From Pseudomonadota bacterium (GTDB taxonomy: Bacteria; Pseudomonadota; Gammaproteobacteria; Xanthomonadales; Xanthomonadaceae), in contig JAEWLO010000016.1 in assembly GCA_023457475.1 (NCBI GenBank), positions 1 to 9,152 of the forward strand: a stretch of 9,152 nucleotides of DNA. The letters are read 5' to 3'. Made by a program: the position numbers and the translations under genes. How positions within the stretch are numbered: the stretch's first letter is position 1; each line of letters opens with the position of its first letter. The notes beneath the pieces are model-generated. The model was not told the origin of the DNA. It searched no databases and was given only the letters and a program-made list of their open reading frames with translations. Below, one piece after another: positions 1-7,965 of the stretch.

Positions 1-455
1 GCCTTGAGGATGTCGATGGAGTAGACATTGCGGTCGGCCAGACTTTCCTGCAGTCCAACGTAGGAGCCATAGCGAAGGCTGGCATCGTAGAAGCGGTTCT
101 TGCTGGCGCGCTTGTACAGGCGCCGCAGGTACAGCCGCGCGGCGAAGTGTTCCCACTGCGGGGCGACCAGGTCGATGCGCGATTCGGCCTCGCGCACCAG
201 CAGGTCGACGAGGTCGTCGGCGCTGAGCTGCGCCCGGCGCTGGATCAGCGCGAGCACGGTGCGCAGATAGTCGGCCAGATCCAGCGTGGGGAACTCGACA
301 TGCACGGCGCGCAGGCCGCGCTCCAGTCGGTCTGCGTCGAAGGGCATGCGGCGGTTGCCGCCTTCCTTGGTGATCCATAGCGGAGGGCTGCCGGCGGCGG
401 CCGGTTCCGGTACCAGGATGGCCTCGGAGGAGAGAGGGCTGAAGTCGTTGTTCAT
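1..455 (-). CDS. nrdA: Ribonucleoside-diphosphate reductase, alpha (large) subunit, N-terminal part
   Basis: About 151 N-terminal residues are present; the rest lies beyond the left edge. The protein begins MNNDFSPLSS, has a Pro/Ala-rich stretch to about residue 27, and then an ATP-cone-like domain starting WITKEGGNRRMPFDADRL (about 27-44). The block PQWEHFAARLYLRRLYKRA (about 99-117) matches the end of the NrdA ATP cone, where E. coli has a DYQYLAARL-type segment. It is followed by the helical start of the reductase barrel domain. Class I ribonucleotide reductase makes deoxyribonucleotides in the cytosol with the NrdB radical subunit; nrdB is not visible here. The ATG at 455-453 is the first in-frame start, with a modest GGA about 9 nt upstream. 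A promoter with two NrdR-like boxes lies 180-230 bp upstream, which agrees with the identification. The ATP-cone start reads K-E-G-G-N instead of the more usual K-R-D-G. The identification rests on the N-terminal domain only. Confidence 0.85.
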   Translation of the reverse strand, partial: MNNDFSPLSSEAILVPEPAAAGSPPLWITKEGGNRRMPFDADRLERGLRAVHVEFPTLDLADYLRTVLALIQRRAQLSADDLVDLLVREAESRIDLVAPQWEHFAARLYLRRLYKRASKNRFYDASLRYGSYVGLQESLADRNVYSIDILK

Positions 456-636
456 CGCAGTTCCATGCAGTGCGCGTTCAAAGGGCGCGATGCGGGCATC
501 GCAGCGTCCGGACGGCAGTCATGGAGGCGGGCCCCGGCGGGGGCGGAAGATCACGGCCGCAGCGGGGCGGTGACCAGGGGCGGGCTTCCAGGTGCCGTCG
601 GAAAAGAACCGGACCTGGCGGAAGCGGGGAGCCGAT
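456..636 (-). other. Long nrdA 5' leader
   Basis: This is the stretch between the predicted transcription start and the nrdA ATG. It is GC-rich and has no convincing gene. Two tiny upstream reading frames can be read on the minus strand: 14 codons at 478-522 without a visible ribosome binding site, and a four-codon frame starting at 465 whose TGA overlaps the nrdA ATG. Neither is supported as a gene. No known riboswitch or terminator was recognised. Confidence 0.35.
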
Positions 637-652
637 AAACACAACATAGTGT
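637..652 (-). promoter_or_regulatory. NrdR-box-like palindrome, promoter-overlapping
   Basis: The minus strand reads ACACTATGTTGTGTTT, and the palindrome ACACAACATAGTGT is seen on the plus strand at 639-652. In plus-strand orientation about 12 of 16 positions match the NrdR consensus ACACWATATATWGTGT. It covers the -10 element of the proposed nrdA promoter. NrdR is an ATP/dATP-sensing repressor of ribonucleotide reductase genes and usually binds paired boxes; the second candidate is at 671-686. Confidence 0.55.
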
Positions 653-671
653 GGACGCGTCTCATCGTCAA
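643..671 (-). promoter_or_regulatory. Sigma-70-type promoter for nrdA
   Basis: On the minus strand there is a -35 element TTGACG (plus-strand 666-671), a spacer of exactly 17 bp, and a -10 element TATGTT (plus-strand 643-648). The predicted transcription start is near 636, giving an nrdA leader of about 180 nt. The -10 lies inside one NrdR-like box and the -35 touches the other, as expected for repression by NrdR. Inferred from motifs only. Confidence 0.6.
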
Positions 672-686
672 CATCATATGTAGTGG
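671..686 (-). promoter_or_regulatory. Second NrdR-box-like palindrome upstream of nrdA
   Basis: The plus strand reads ACATCATATGTAGTGG, matching about 12 of 16 positions of the NrdR consensus in either orientation. It sits just upstream of the -35 element of the nrdA promoter. Its centre is 34 bp from the centre of the box at 637-652, near but not exactly the 31-32 bp (three helical turns) common for paired NrdR boxes. Confidence 0.5.
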
Positions 687-732
687 AAGAGGTGCCGCAA
701 CGTGACCCGTTGCCGCACCCCGCGATTCGTTT

Positions 733-753
733 CCGGCCGACGGCCGGGGCTAC
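733..753 (-). repeat. SMAG/REP-like palindrome (GTAG + stem-loop) after the DASS gene
   Basis: A perfect 6-bp stem CCGGCC / GGCCGG with a 3-nt GAC loop (733-747) is followed by CTAC at 750-753. Read on the minus strand this is GTAG, two nucleotides, then a CCGGCC-GTC-GGCCGG hairpin. That is the layout of the GTAG-type palindromes (SMAG, a REP family) abundant in Stenotrophomonas maltophilia. It starts 10 bp after the transporter stop codon. It has no T-tract, so it is not a classical intrinsic terminator, but it may protect or end the 3' end of the transporter mRNA. Confidence 0.65.
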
Positions 754-763
754 CGGTTCCCGG

Positions 764-2269
764 TTACCAGTAACCGAGGACGCTCCACCACGCCATGCCC
801 ACCGTGGCGAACACCAGCAGCTCGAACACACACATCACGAACCCCACCCGCCACCACGTTCCCAGCGTGACGTAGCCACTGCCGAAGATGATCGGCGAGG
901 TGCCGGTGGCGTAGTGGGTGAGCGTCATCATGATGGCCGAGCCGGCGGTCATCATCAGCATGAAGGGGATGACGTAGTCCGGCGGAATCAGCAGCGCACC
1001 CACGCCCAGGAAGGCGAGCATCATCGCGCTGATGTGGGCGGTGGTACTGGCGAACAGGTAGTGCGAGAACACGAAGGCCAGTACCAGTACCGCCGCGGTG
1101 GCCTGCCAGCCCATGCCGCTGGCGACGATGGCGTGCTTCATGCCTTCGGAAAACCAGTCGATCACGCCGAGTTTGTTGAGCTGTTCGGCCATCATCACCA
1201 GCGCACCGAACCAGATCAACGTGTCCCACGCGCTTTTTTCGGAGAGCACGTCGTCCCAGTCCAGCGTGCCGGTGATGATCAGCACGAACAGTCCCAGGAA
1301 CGCCACCACGGTCGGGTCGAGCGTGAAGGCCGGCCCGAAGATCATCGCCGGCACGTTGGCCCACAACACCAACAGCAGTCCGAACGTGCCCATCATCACC
1401 TTCTCCTTCGGCGTGAGCGGGCCCATCTTCGTCAGCTCGCCGCGGGCGAACGCCACCGCGTCCGGGGTGCGGGTCAGCTGGGGCGGTGAGAGCAGATAGA
1501 TCACCAGCGGCATCAGGACCAGGCAGGCCAGGCCCGGCAGCAGCATGCACAGCGCCCAGGTCGTCCAGCTGAGATGGAACTGCTGGTTCGTGGCCTTGGC
1601 CACGAAGTCCACCACCAGCGGGTTGGGGGCGGTGGCGGTGATGAACATCGCCGAAGTGATGGGGTTGGCGTGGTAGTTCACCAGCGCCAGGTAGGTGCCT
1701 ACCTTGCCTTGCGTTCCCTTGGCCGGATCGGAATCGAAGGCGTTGGCGATGGAGCGCATCACCGGGTGCACGATGCCGCCGCCTCGCGCGGTGTTGCTGG
1801 GCGTGAACGGTGCCAGCACCAGCTCGCAGACCGCCAGGCCGTAACCGATGCCCAGCGTGCGCCGGCCCAGAAGGGCGATGAACATCAGGCCGATGCGGCT
1901 GCCGAGGCCGGTCTTCTTCAACCCCCGTGAGATCAGGATGGCGACCACGATCAGCCAGATCAGCGGGCTGGCGAAGCTGCTCAGTGCGTCGGTGATGGCA
2001 CCCTTGGAGGAGGTGGCAGTCACCTGCGAGAGCGAGACGATGACGATGGCCATCATCGCCATGACACCAATCGGCATCACCTTGAGGATGATCGCCACAA
2101 TGGTGGTGAGGAAGATCGCGACCAGCGCCCAGGCATCCGGGGTGAGGCCCTGGGGGCAGGGGAGCAGGAGCAGGGTGACCAGCACCGCGGTGGTGATCAG
2201 GGCGGGGACCAGGCGGAACGGGACGGCGCTGTTGAAGTAGCGGAACAGGGCCTTGAGGTTGGCGAGCAT
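764..2269 (-). CDS. DASS/CitT-family anion symporter (di- or tricarboxylate transporter)
   Basis: A 501-residue inner-membrane protein with many hydrophobic segments, the usual length for the divalent anion:sodium symporter (DASS, SLC13/CitT) family. The first substrate/sodium-binding hairpin carries the SNT motif as FTPSNTARGGGI (about 155-166). The second repeat has FASTTAHISAM (about 407-417) and THYATGTSPIIFGSGY (about 451-466), close to the STGPSP-YFGSG pattern of CitT/TtdT-like members. The family moves citrate, succinate, malate, tartrate or 2-oxoglutarate, by sodium symport or by antiport; the exact substrate cannot be read from sequence. The ATG at 2269 is preceded by AGGA at a 9-nt spacing. 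The gene lies 55 bp after the epsilon-like gene on the same strand and may share its transcript. SMAG-like hairpins stand at both ends. Citrate can also chelate iron, but a link to the siderophore genes next door is speculation. Confidence 0.9.
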   Translation of the reverse strand: MLANLKALFRYFNSAVPFRLVPALITTAVLVTLLLLPCPQGLTPDAWALVAIFLTTIVAIILKVMPIGVMAMMAIVIVSLSQVTATSSKGAITDALSSFASPLIWLIVVAILISRGLKKTGLGSRIGLMFIALLGRRTLGIGYGLAVCELVLAPFTPSNTARGGGIVHPVMRSIANAFDSDPAKGTQGKVGTYLALVNYHANPITSAMFITATAPNPLVVDFVAKATNQQFHLSWTTWALCMLLPGLACLVLMPLVIYLLSPPQLTRTPDAVAFARGELTKMGPLTPKEKVMMGTFGLLLVLWANVPAMIFGPAFTLDPTVVAFLGLFVLIITGTLDWDDVLSEKSAWDTLIWFGALVMMAEQLNKLGVIDWFSEGMKHAIVASGMGWQATAAVLVLAFVFSHYLFASTTAHISAMMLAFLGVGALLIPPDYVIPFMLMMTAGSAIMMTLTHYATGTSPIIFGSGYVTLGTWWRVGFVMCVFELLVFATVGMAWWSVLGYW

Positions 2270-2286
2270 GGTGGGCGTTCCTGAGG

Positions 2287-2308
2287 GCCGGCCAGAGGCC
2301 GGCGCTAC
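2287..2308 (-). repeat. SMAG/REP-like palindrome between the epsilon-like and DASS genes
   Basis: A perfect 7-bp stem GCCGGCC / GGCCGGC with an AGA loop (2287-2303) is flanked by CTAC (2305-2308), which is GTAG on the minus strand. Its layout and orientation match those of the element at 733-753. It nearly fills the 55-bp gap between the two genes. In a read-through transcript the hairpin would end about 4 nt before the Shine-Dalgarno AGGA of the transporter, so it could affect translation or processing of the mRNA. Confidence 0.7.
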
Positions 2309-2324
2309 CGGGGGCGGGGCCGCG

Positions 2325-2771
2325 TTATCGGGGAGGGAGCGAACGCAGGTTCTGCAGGCGCTGGTGCATCAGTTCGGCGTGCAGCCGGGCATAGCCGCTG
2401 TCGGTGAAGTCCTGGGCCATGGGCGAGCGGGCAGCCTCGCGGGCCGCCGCAGCGCGCGCTTCGTCCAGGTTCTCGCTCCGCAGAGCCAGGTCGGCCAGCA
2501 CGATCACCTTGCCGGGCTGGACTTCGACATAGCCACCGGAGACGTAGACATGCAGCGGTGGCTCGCTGCCCTCGGGAAACACCGACACCATGCCCTCGCG
2601 AAGGGTGCTGAGCAGCGGTGCGTGGCGGGCCATGACGCCGAAGCGGCCTTCGCTGCCGGGCAGGCTGACTTCGCGCACCGCACCGCTCCAGAGTTCGCCT
2701 GCGAGGCTGATGATCTGCAGGTCGATGGCGTGCGCGTCGTGCAGTTGCGGGGGAAGAGGGGGAGAAACCAT
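2325..2771 (-). CDS. Orphan F1 ATP synthase epsilon-subunit-like protein
   Basis: This 148-residue protein has the two-part build of AtpC. A beta-sandwich domain (about 16-97) contains GRFGVMARHAPLLSTLREG (42-60) and VSGGYVEVQPGKVIVLAD (77-94), the two hallmark blocks of epsilon subunits. A helical C-terminal part (about 100-143) follows. The real AtpC sits in the F1 central stalk, couples rotation to catalysis and can inhibit ATP hydrolysis. Here no other ATP synthase gene is nearby: the neighbours are a carboxylate transporter and, divergently, a siderophore operon. It is therefore probably a second, divergent copy, not the housekeeping gene. Its N-terminus is extended by about 15 Pro/His-containing residues compared with typical AtpC. 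The ATG at 2771 is supported by AAGGA 8 nt upstream. It might be an alternative epsilon, a leftover of an N-ATPase-type operon, or a repurposed regulator; I cannot tell which. The fold assignment is firm, the function is not. Confidence 0.85.
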   Translation of the reverse strand: MVSPPLPPQLHDAHAIDLQIISLAGELWSGAVREVSLPGSEGRFGVMARHAPLLSTLREGMVSVFPEGSEPPLHVYVSGGYVEVQPGKVIVLADLALRSENLDEARAAAAREAARSPMAQDFTDSGYARLHAELMHQRLQNLRSLPPR

Positions 2772-2813
2772 CCAGTACGTCCTTGGGGGAGGAGTGGATC
2801 CAGCCTACCGAGG

Positions 2814-2843
2814 TTGACGCATCGAGGGGTTGATCGACGTCAA
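2814..2843. repeat. Imperfect inverted repeat upstream of the epsilon-like gene
   Basis: TTGACG at 2814-2819 is mirrored by CGTCAA at 2838-2843, and just inside each arm is a further TCGA (2822-2825 and 2834-2837), offset by a 2-nt bulge. The arms thus pair over 6 + 4 bases around an 8-nt loop, about 43 bp upstream of the epsilon-like ATG. It could be an operator or an mRNA hairpin; the regulator is unknown. Confidence 0.3.
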
Positions 2844-2916
2844 TGTGTGGCACATCGACAGTGTGAATGCCGTCGCTGGGACATGAACGCGCATGAGGGA
2901 GCCGTGCGCACTTCCA

Positions 2917-2935
2917 AATGAGAGCTGTTATCATT
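2917..2935 (+). promoter_or_regulatory. Fur box upstream of the siderophore operon
   Basis: The 19-mer AATGAGAGCTGTTATCATT is centred on TGAGAGC-T-GTTATCA (2919-2933). It matches about 11 of 14 positions of the 7-1-7 Fur consensus TGATAAT-N-ATTATCA, with a perfect right half TTATCA. Within it, TATCAT (2929-2934) is a 5-of-6 match to a -10 element, so Fur bound here would cover the promoter; no strong -35 is visible. The AT-rich patch stands out in GC-rich surroundings. Iron-loaded Fur is expected to repress the siderophore genes downstream, and possibly the divergent epsilon-like gene. Confidence 0.75.
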
Positions 2936-3037
2936 TAACGACATTAGCCACGCCGATGCCCGCATCCGCGAAGCCGACAAGCCTGCCCGCCCGTGTTGTC
3001 GCGACGCGTGCTCCTTTCTGTCCGGTCGTGGTGTTCG

Positions 3038-4234
3038 ATGCGCTCAACTGTTCCTGTCTCGGGTTTGCCCGCTCTGGTGTTCGCCGCGCTGGTCGGCACC
3101 ATGGCCATGATGTCGTTCGTGGCCGTCATCGGTCCGGTAGTGCGGCTGCTCGGTCTGTCCGAGTGGCATGCCGGGTTGTCTGTGACGGCCGCCGGCGTGT
3201 TGTGGATGCTTTCCGCGCGCCGTTGGGGGGCACTCAGCGACCGCATCGGGCGTAAACGCGTGTTGGTCACGGCGCTGGCAGCCTATGCGCTCATCTATAT
3301 CGTGATGGCCCTGTTTGTCGACAGCGCGCTGCGCGCGCCGCCGGCGGTGTGGCTCTCGGTGCTGGCACTGGTCGGAACCCGCGCCATGGTCGGATTGTTC
3401 TACGCGGCGGTTCCGCCCACGGCGGCCGCGCTGGTTGCCGATGAAGCACCGCCTGGCGAGCGCGCCGGTGCCATGGCCAAGCTGGGCAGCGCCAATGCAC
3501 TGGGCATGGTGGTCGGGCCCGCCGCTGCGGGCTGGATCGCCTACCAGAATCTCGCGCTCACCCTGTACGTTGCCGCGCTGCTGCCGGTGCTGGCGCTCGC
3601 CGTGGTGGCGTGGCGTCTGCCCTCCGCGCCGCCGCCGGCCGCCCCGGCAAGCACGCCACGGACGCCGCTCGCCTGGCATGACCCGCGCCTGCGCCTGCCG
3701 GTGATGGCGGTGTTCGCGGCGATGATTTCAGTCACGGTCGCCCAGGTGACGGTGGGGTTCTTCGCCATCGACCGCCTGCGCCTGAGCCCGGCCGACGGGG
3801 CCCGCATGGCAGGTCTGGCATTGACCGCGGTCGGCGTTGGCCTGATCGTGGCGCAGGTCGCGGTGATGAAGCTCAAGGCGGTTGCGCCGCGCCGCTGGAT
3901 CGCGGTGGGTGCACTGATTTCCGGGCTCGGATTCGCAGCGGTGTCGCTGGTGAGCGTGCCGTGGCAGCTGCTGGCCACCTATGCGGTGGCGGCCTTCGGC
4001 ATGGGATTCGTGTTTCCTTCGTTCCAGGCGCTGGCCGCCGATTCGGTGGACGCCCACGAGCAGGGGGCGGCGGCTGGTGCGGTCGCGTCGGTACAGGGGC
4101 TGGGGATGGTGATCGGCCCGATGCTGGGAACGCTGCTGTACCGCGTGTCGCCTTCGGTGCCGTACCTGCTGGTGGGCGGGGTGCTGGCGATGCTGTCGCT
4201 GGGGGCGTTCCTGCATGGGCGGGCCGCGCGATGA
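3038..4234 (+). CDS. Major facilitator superfamily transporter, probable siderophore exporter
   Basis: A 398-residue inner-membrane protein (from the ATG at 3038) with about 12 hydrophobic segments, the standard MFS size. The signature between helices 2 and 3 is GALSDRIGRKRVL (about 64-76), with the usual D-R-x-G-R/K pattern. The GPAAAGWIAY region (near residue 155) resembles motif C of drug:proton antiporters. A Pro/Ala-rich central loop separates the two halves. Position as first gene of a Fur-controlled catechol operon, with its TGA overlapping the entC ATG (ATGA at 4231-4234), suggests export of the siderophore or its precursor, as EntS does in E. coli, though no close EntS similarity is claimed. 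The start is uncertain: a GTG at 2993 is in frame and would add 15 residues (MLSRRVLLSVRSWCS), and neither start has a clear ribosome binding site. I prefer the ATG, because the protein then begins just before helix 1. Confidence 0.85.
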   Translation: MRSTVPVSGLPALVFAALVGTMAMMSFVAVIGPVVRLLGLSEWHAGLSVTAAGVLWMLSARRWGALSDRIGRKRVLVTALAAYALIYIVMALFVDSALRAPPAVWLSVLALVGTRAMVGLFYAAVPPTAAALVADEAPPGERAGAMAKLGSANALGMVVGPAAAGWIAYQNLALTLYVAALLPVLALAVVAWRLPSAPPPAAPASTPRTPLAWHDPRLRLPVMAVFAAMISVTVAQVTVGFFAIDRLRLSPADGARMAGLALTAVGVGLIVAQVAVMKLKAVAPRRWIAVGALISGLGFAAVSLVSVPWQLLATYAVAAFGMGFVFPSFQALAADSVDAHEQGAAAGAVASVQGLGMVIGPMLGTLLYRVSPSVPYLLVGGVLAMLSLGAFLHGRAAR

Positions 4235-5417
4235 ACGATGGCATGCGTGTTGCGCGGGTCGACGACACGGCATTCGACGTGGACCTCCAGGGCGACAACG
4301 CACCCGGTTTTCTGCTGCGCACGCCCCGCCGTGCCCTTGAAGCACGGGGATGCGGTGCACGATTGCCTGCCGGCGGTACGGCGACACTGGCCGCGCGCGT
4401 CGGCGCTTTCTTTGCCGACGCACGCCCCGGCGTGCCCGTGCTGGTGGGAGCCTTGCCGTTCGACCCGGATGGGGACGACGCGCTGCACCAGCCGTTGTCG
4501 CTGACCTGCCCGTCGAGCGCTGCACCCACGCCGGTGTCCCCGTTCGTGGGCGAGGTTCACGAAGAGCCGTCGCCTGAGACCTACGCACGCTGGGTGCGCG
4601 AGGCGCTGGGGGCGATCGGGCAAGGGCGCGACCCGCTGCGCAAGGTCGTGCTGGCGCGCAGCCTGCGCGTGCAGGGCACCGAACCCTTCGACCCGCTTTC
4701 GCTGGCGGCGCGTCTCGGCCAGGATCCGGGTGTGGTGCCCTACGCGGTGGCCTTGCCGACGGAGGCAGGTGTGACCCCGGCGTGGCTGGTGGGGGCCAGT
4801 CCGGAGCTTCTCGTTTCGCGGCACGGCCTGCAGGTGGTCTCGCATCCGCTGGCGGGCTCGGCGCGCCGTCGTGTCGATCCGGTGGAGGATGCGGCGGCGG
4901 CACAGGCATTGCTGGCCTCGACCAAGGACCACGATGAGCACCGGTACGTGGTGGAGGCCATCACCGATGCGCTGGCCCCGTGGTGCGTGTCGCTCCAGGC
5001 ACCGGCACGGCCGGCTCTGGAACGCACCGCCAGCATGTGGCATCTCGGCACGCGCATCGAAGCCACGCTGCGCGACCCGGCGACCCCGGTGGCGGCGCTG
5101 CTGGCCGCGCTTCATCCCACGCCTGCCGTGTGCGGGACGCCGCGGGCCGCGGCACTCGCCACCATCCGTGCGCTGGAGCCGCAGTCGCGGGACTTCTACG
5201 CCGGCGCGGTGGGGTGGATGGATGCGCACGGGGACGGCGAGTGGTATGTGGCCATCCGCTGTGCACGGGTGCAGGGCCACGTAGCGCGCGTCTTTGCCGG
5301 TGCGGGGATCGTGGCCGGTTCACAGCCGGCACTGGAAGTGGCGGAAACCGCTGCGAAATTTGGCGCGCTGCTGACCGCGCTGGGCGTGCACGCCGCGCCG
5401 GACAAGGACCCTGAACG

Positions 5418-5421
<4 letters not shown>
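4231..5421 (+). CDS. entC: Isochorismate synthase
   Basis: A 396-residue cytosolic enzyme that converts chorismate to isochorismate with Mg2+, the first committed step towards 2,3-dihydroxybenzoate. The chorismate-binding domain is complete. KVVLARS holds the general-base lysine (K138, like EntC K147), GASPELLV the acid glutamate (E192, like E197), and SHPLAGSARR (204-213) follows. STKDHDEHRYV contains a metal ligand (E236), and LHPTPAVCGTPR (294-305), DFYAGAVGWMD (321-331) and EVAETAAKF (369-377, metal ligand E372) complete the set. The offset from E. coli EntC numbering is nearly constant, which supports a working enzyme. The family also includes salicylate and menaquinone enzymes, but the neighbours entE and entB point to catechol siderophore synthesis. 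The ATG at 4231 overlaps the MFS stop codon, so it is probably translated by coupling; only a weak G-rich site precedes it. It ends overlapping entE (ATGA at 5418-5421). Confidence 0.95.
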
Positions 5422-7075
<1,654 letters not shown>

Positions 7076-7076
<1 letters not shown>

Positions 7077-7711
7077 TGGCGCTGCCCACAATTGCCCCGT
7101 ATTCCCTTCCTCTTGCGACCGAGCTGCCGGCACCGCGCGGTCCGTGGCGGCTGCAGCGCAACCGCGCGGCCCTGCTGGTGCATGACATGCAGCAGTATTT
7201 CCTCGCAGCATTCCCGGCAGACGCCAGCCCGTTGGCACCCGCTGTGGCCAACATCGCGCGCCTGCTGGATCACTGTCGTTTGAACGGCATTCCGGTGTTC
7301 TACACCGCACAGCGCGGTAACCAGGACCGCCGCGACCGCGGGCTGCAGGCCGACCTGTGGGGTCCCGGAATGCGTGCAACGGCGGAACACGAAGCCATTG
7401 TGCCGGCGCTGGCCCCGGTCGAAGGCGACCACGTGCTGGTCAAACACCGCTACAGCGCGTTCCAGCGCAGCAACCTGGAAGCGCTGATGCGCGTGCGCGG
7501 GCGCGATCAACTGGTGGTCACCGGCGTGTATGCGCATATCGGCTGCACCGCCACCGCGAGCGAGGCCTTCCAGCGCGACATCGAAGCGTTCATCGCCGCC
7601 GATGCCGTGGCGGACTTCTCGCGTGCCGACCATGATCTTGCCCTGCACTGGATCGCCCGCACCACGGGGGTGCCCTTGACCACCGAACAGATCCTGGAGC
7701 AGCTGGCATGA
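7076..7711 (+). CDS. entB: Isochorismatase, single-domain (no carrier domain)
   Basis: A 211-residue cytosolic hydrolase that splits isochorismate into pyruvate and 2,3-dihydro-2,3-dihydroxybenzoate. It aligns along its whole length with the first ~210 residues of E. coli EntB. The catalytic aspartate is D37 in LLVHDMQQYF, YTAQRGNQDRR resembles the EntB YTAQ segment, and LWGPGM, LVKHRYSAFQRSNLE and GVYAHIGCTATASEAFQRD follow in order, with the lysine and cysteine of the cysteine-hydrolase triad kept. The end, VADFSRADHDLALHWIARTTG, also matches EntB. The usual EntB (about 285 residues) continues into an aryl carrier domain; here the protein stops and the carrier is the next gene. The ATG shares its A with the entE stop (TGATG at 7074-7078), with GGAG about 10 nt upstream. 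It overlaps the carrier gene by ATGA. Confidence 0.95.
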
Positions 7712-7965
7712 CCAACGACACCGTACCGTTGACCCTCGAGCGCATGCGCGCCGATATCGCCGGCATGCTCGGTGAAGCGCCCGAAGCGGTGGGCGACAAC
7801 GACCATCTCATGGATCTGGGCCTGGATTCGATGCGTGTGCTCGGATTGGTGCTCGCCTGGGGCAACACCGGCATTCCGCTGGAGTTCGGCCACCTCGCCG
7901 AGCACACCACGCTGGCAGCGTGGTGGCAGACGGTCCGGCAGCTGCAGGAATCCCGCGACCGATGA
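7708..7965 (+). CDS. entB': Stand-alone aryl carrier protein (EntB C-terminal domain equivalent)
   Basis: An 85-residue acyl-carrier-type protein. The attachment motif LMDLGLDSMRVLGL puts the phosphopantetheine serine at S41, and the aromatic-carrier feature AAWWQTVRQL near the C-terminus matches the AWWKLL end of E. coli EntB. DHB activated by EntE would be loaded on this serine and handed to the condensation domain of EntF. A phosphopantetheinyl transferase is needed to activate it, and none is seen in the window. It corresponds to the C-terminal ~80 residues of EntB, encoded as a separate gene with a 4-bp ATGA overlap to entB and GGAG 8 nt before its start. From memory, S. maltophilia K279a has the order entCEBB'FA, which fits; hence the symbol. 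It ends by overlapping entF (ATGA at 7962-7965). Confidence 0.92.
   Translation: MTNDTVPLTLERMRADIAGMLGEAPEAVGDNDHLMDLGLDSMRVLGLVLAWGNTGIPLEFGHLAEHTTLAAWWQTVRQLQESRDR

Larger units (their letters stand above)
2772..3037. other. Divergent intergenic region between the epsilon-like gene and the siderophore operon
   Basis: It contains the Fur-box-like palindrome (2917-2935), an imperfect inverted repeat (2814-2843), and otherwise only chance reading frames. A minus-strand TTGACG (2838-2843) could be a -35 for the epsilon-like gene, but no good -10 follows at 16-18 bp. The right end depends on which start codon the MFS gene uses, 2993 or 3038. Confidence 0.4.

Noticed and set aside
478..522. A 14-codon upstream reading frame in the nrdA leader (minus strand)
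   Set aside because: It has no ribosome binding site and no telling codon content; short frames of this kind are expected by chance.
733..747. The hairpin after the transporter as an intrinsic terminator
   Set aside because: The stem is GC-rich but no run of T follows on the minus strand (it reads AAACGAATCG), so a REP/SMAG element is the better description.
683..1489. Long plus-strand open frame rich in His, Arg, Glu and Gln
   Set aside because: It lies antisense to the DASS transporter and is a by-product of GC-rich codon use; its composition is unlike a real protein.
2893..3255. A 120-codon plus-strand frame starting before the Fur box and overlapping the MFS gene
   Set aside because: The Fur box and promoter would lie inside it, and past 3060 its sequence is an out-of-frame copy of the MFS gene. 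Only the 2956-3040 part remains of interest, as a question about the start.
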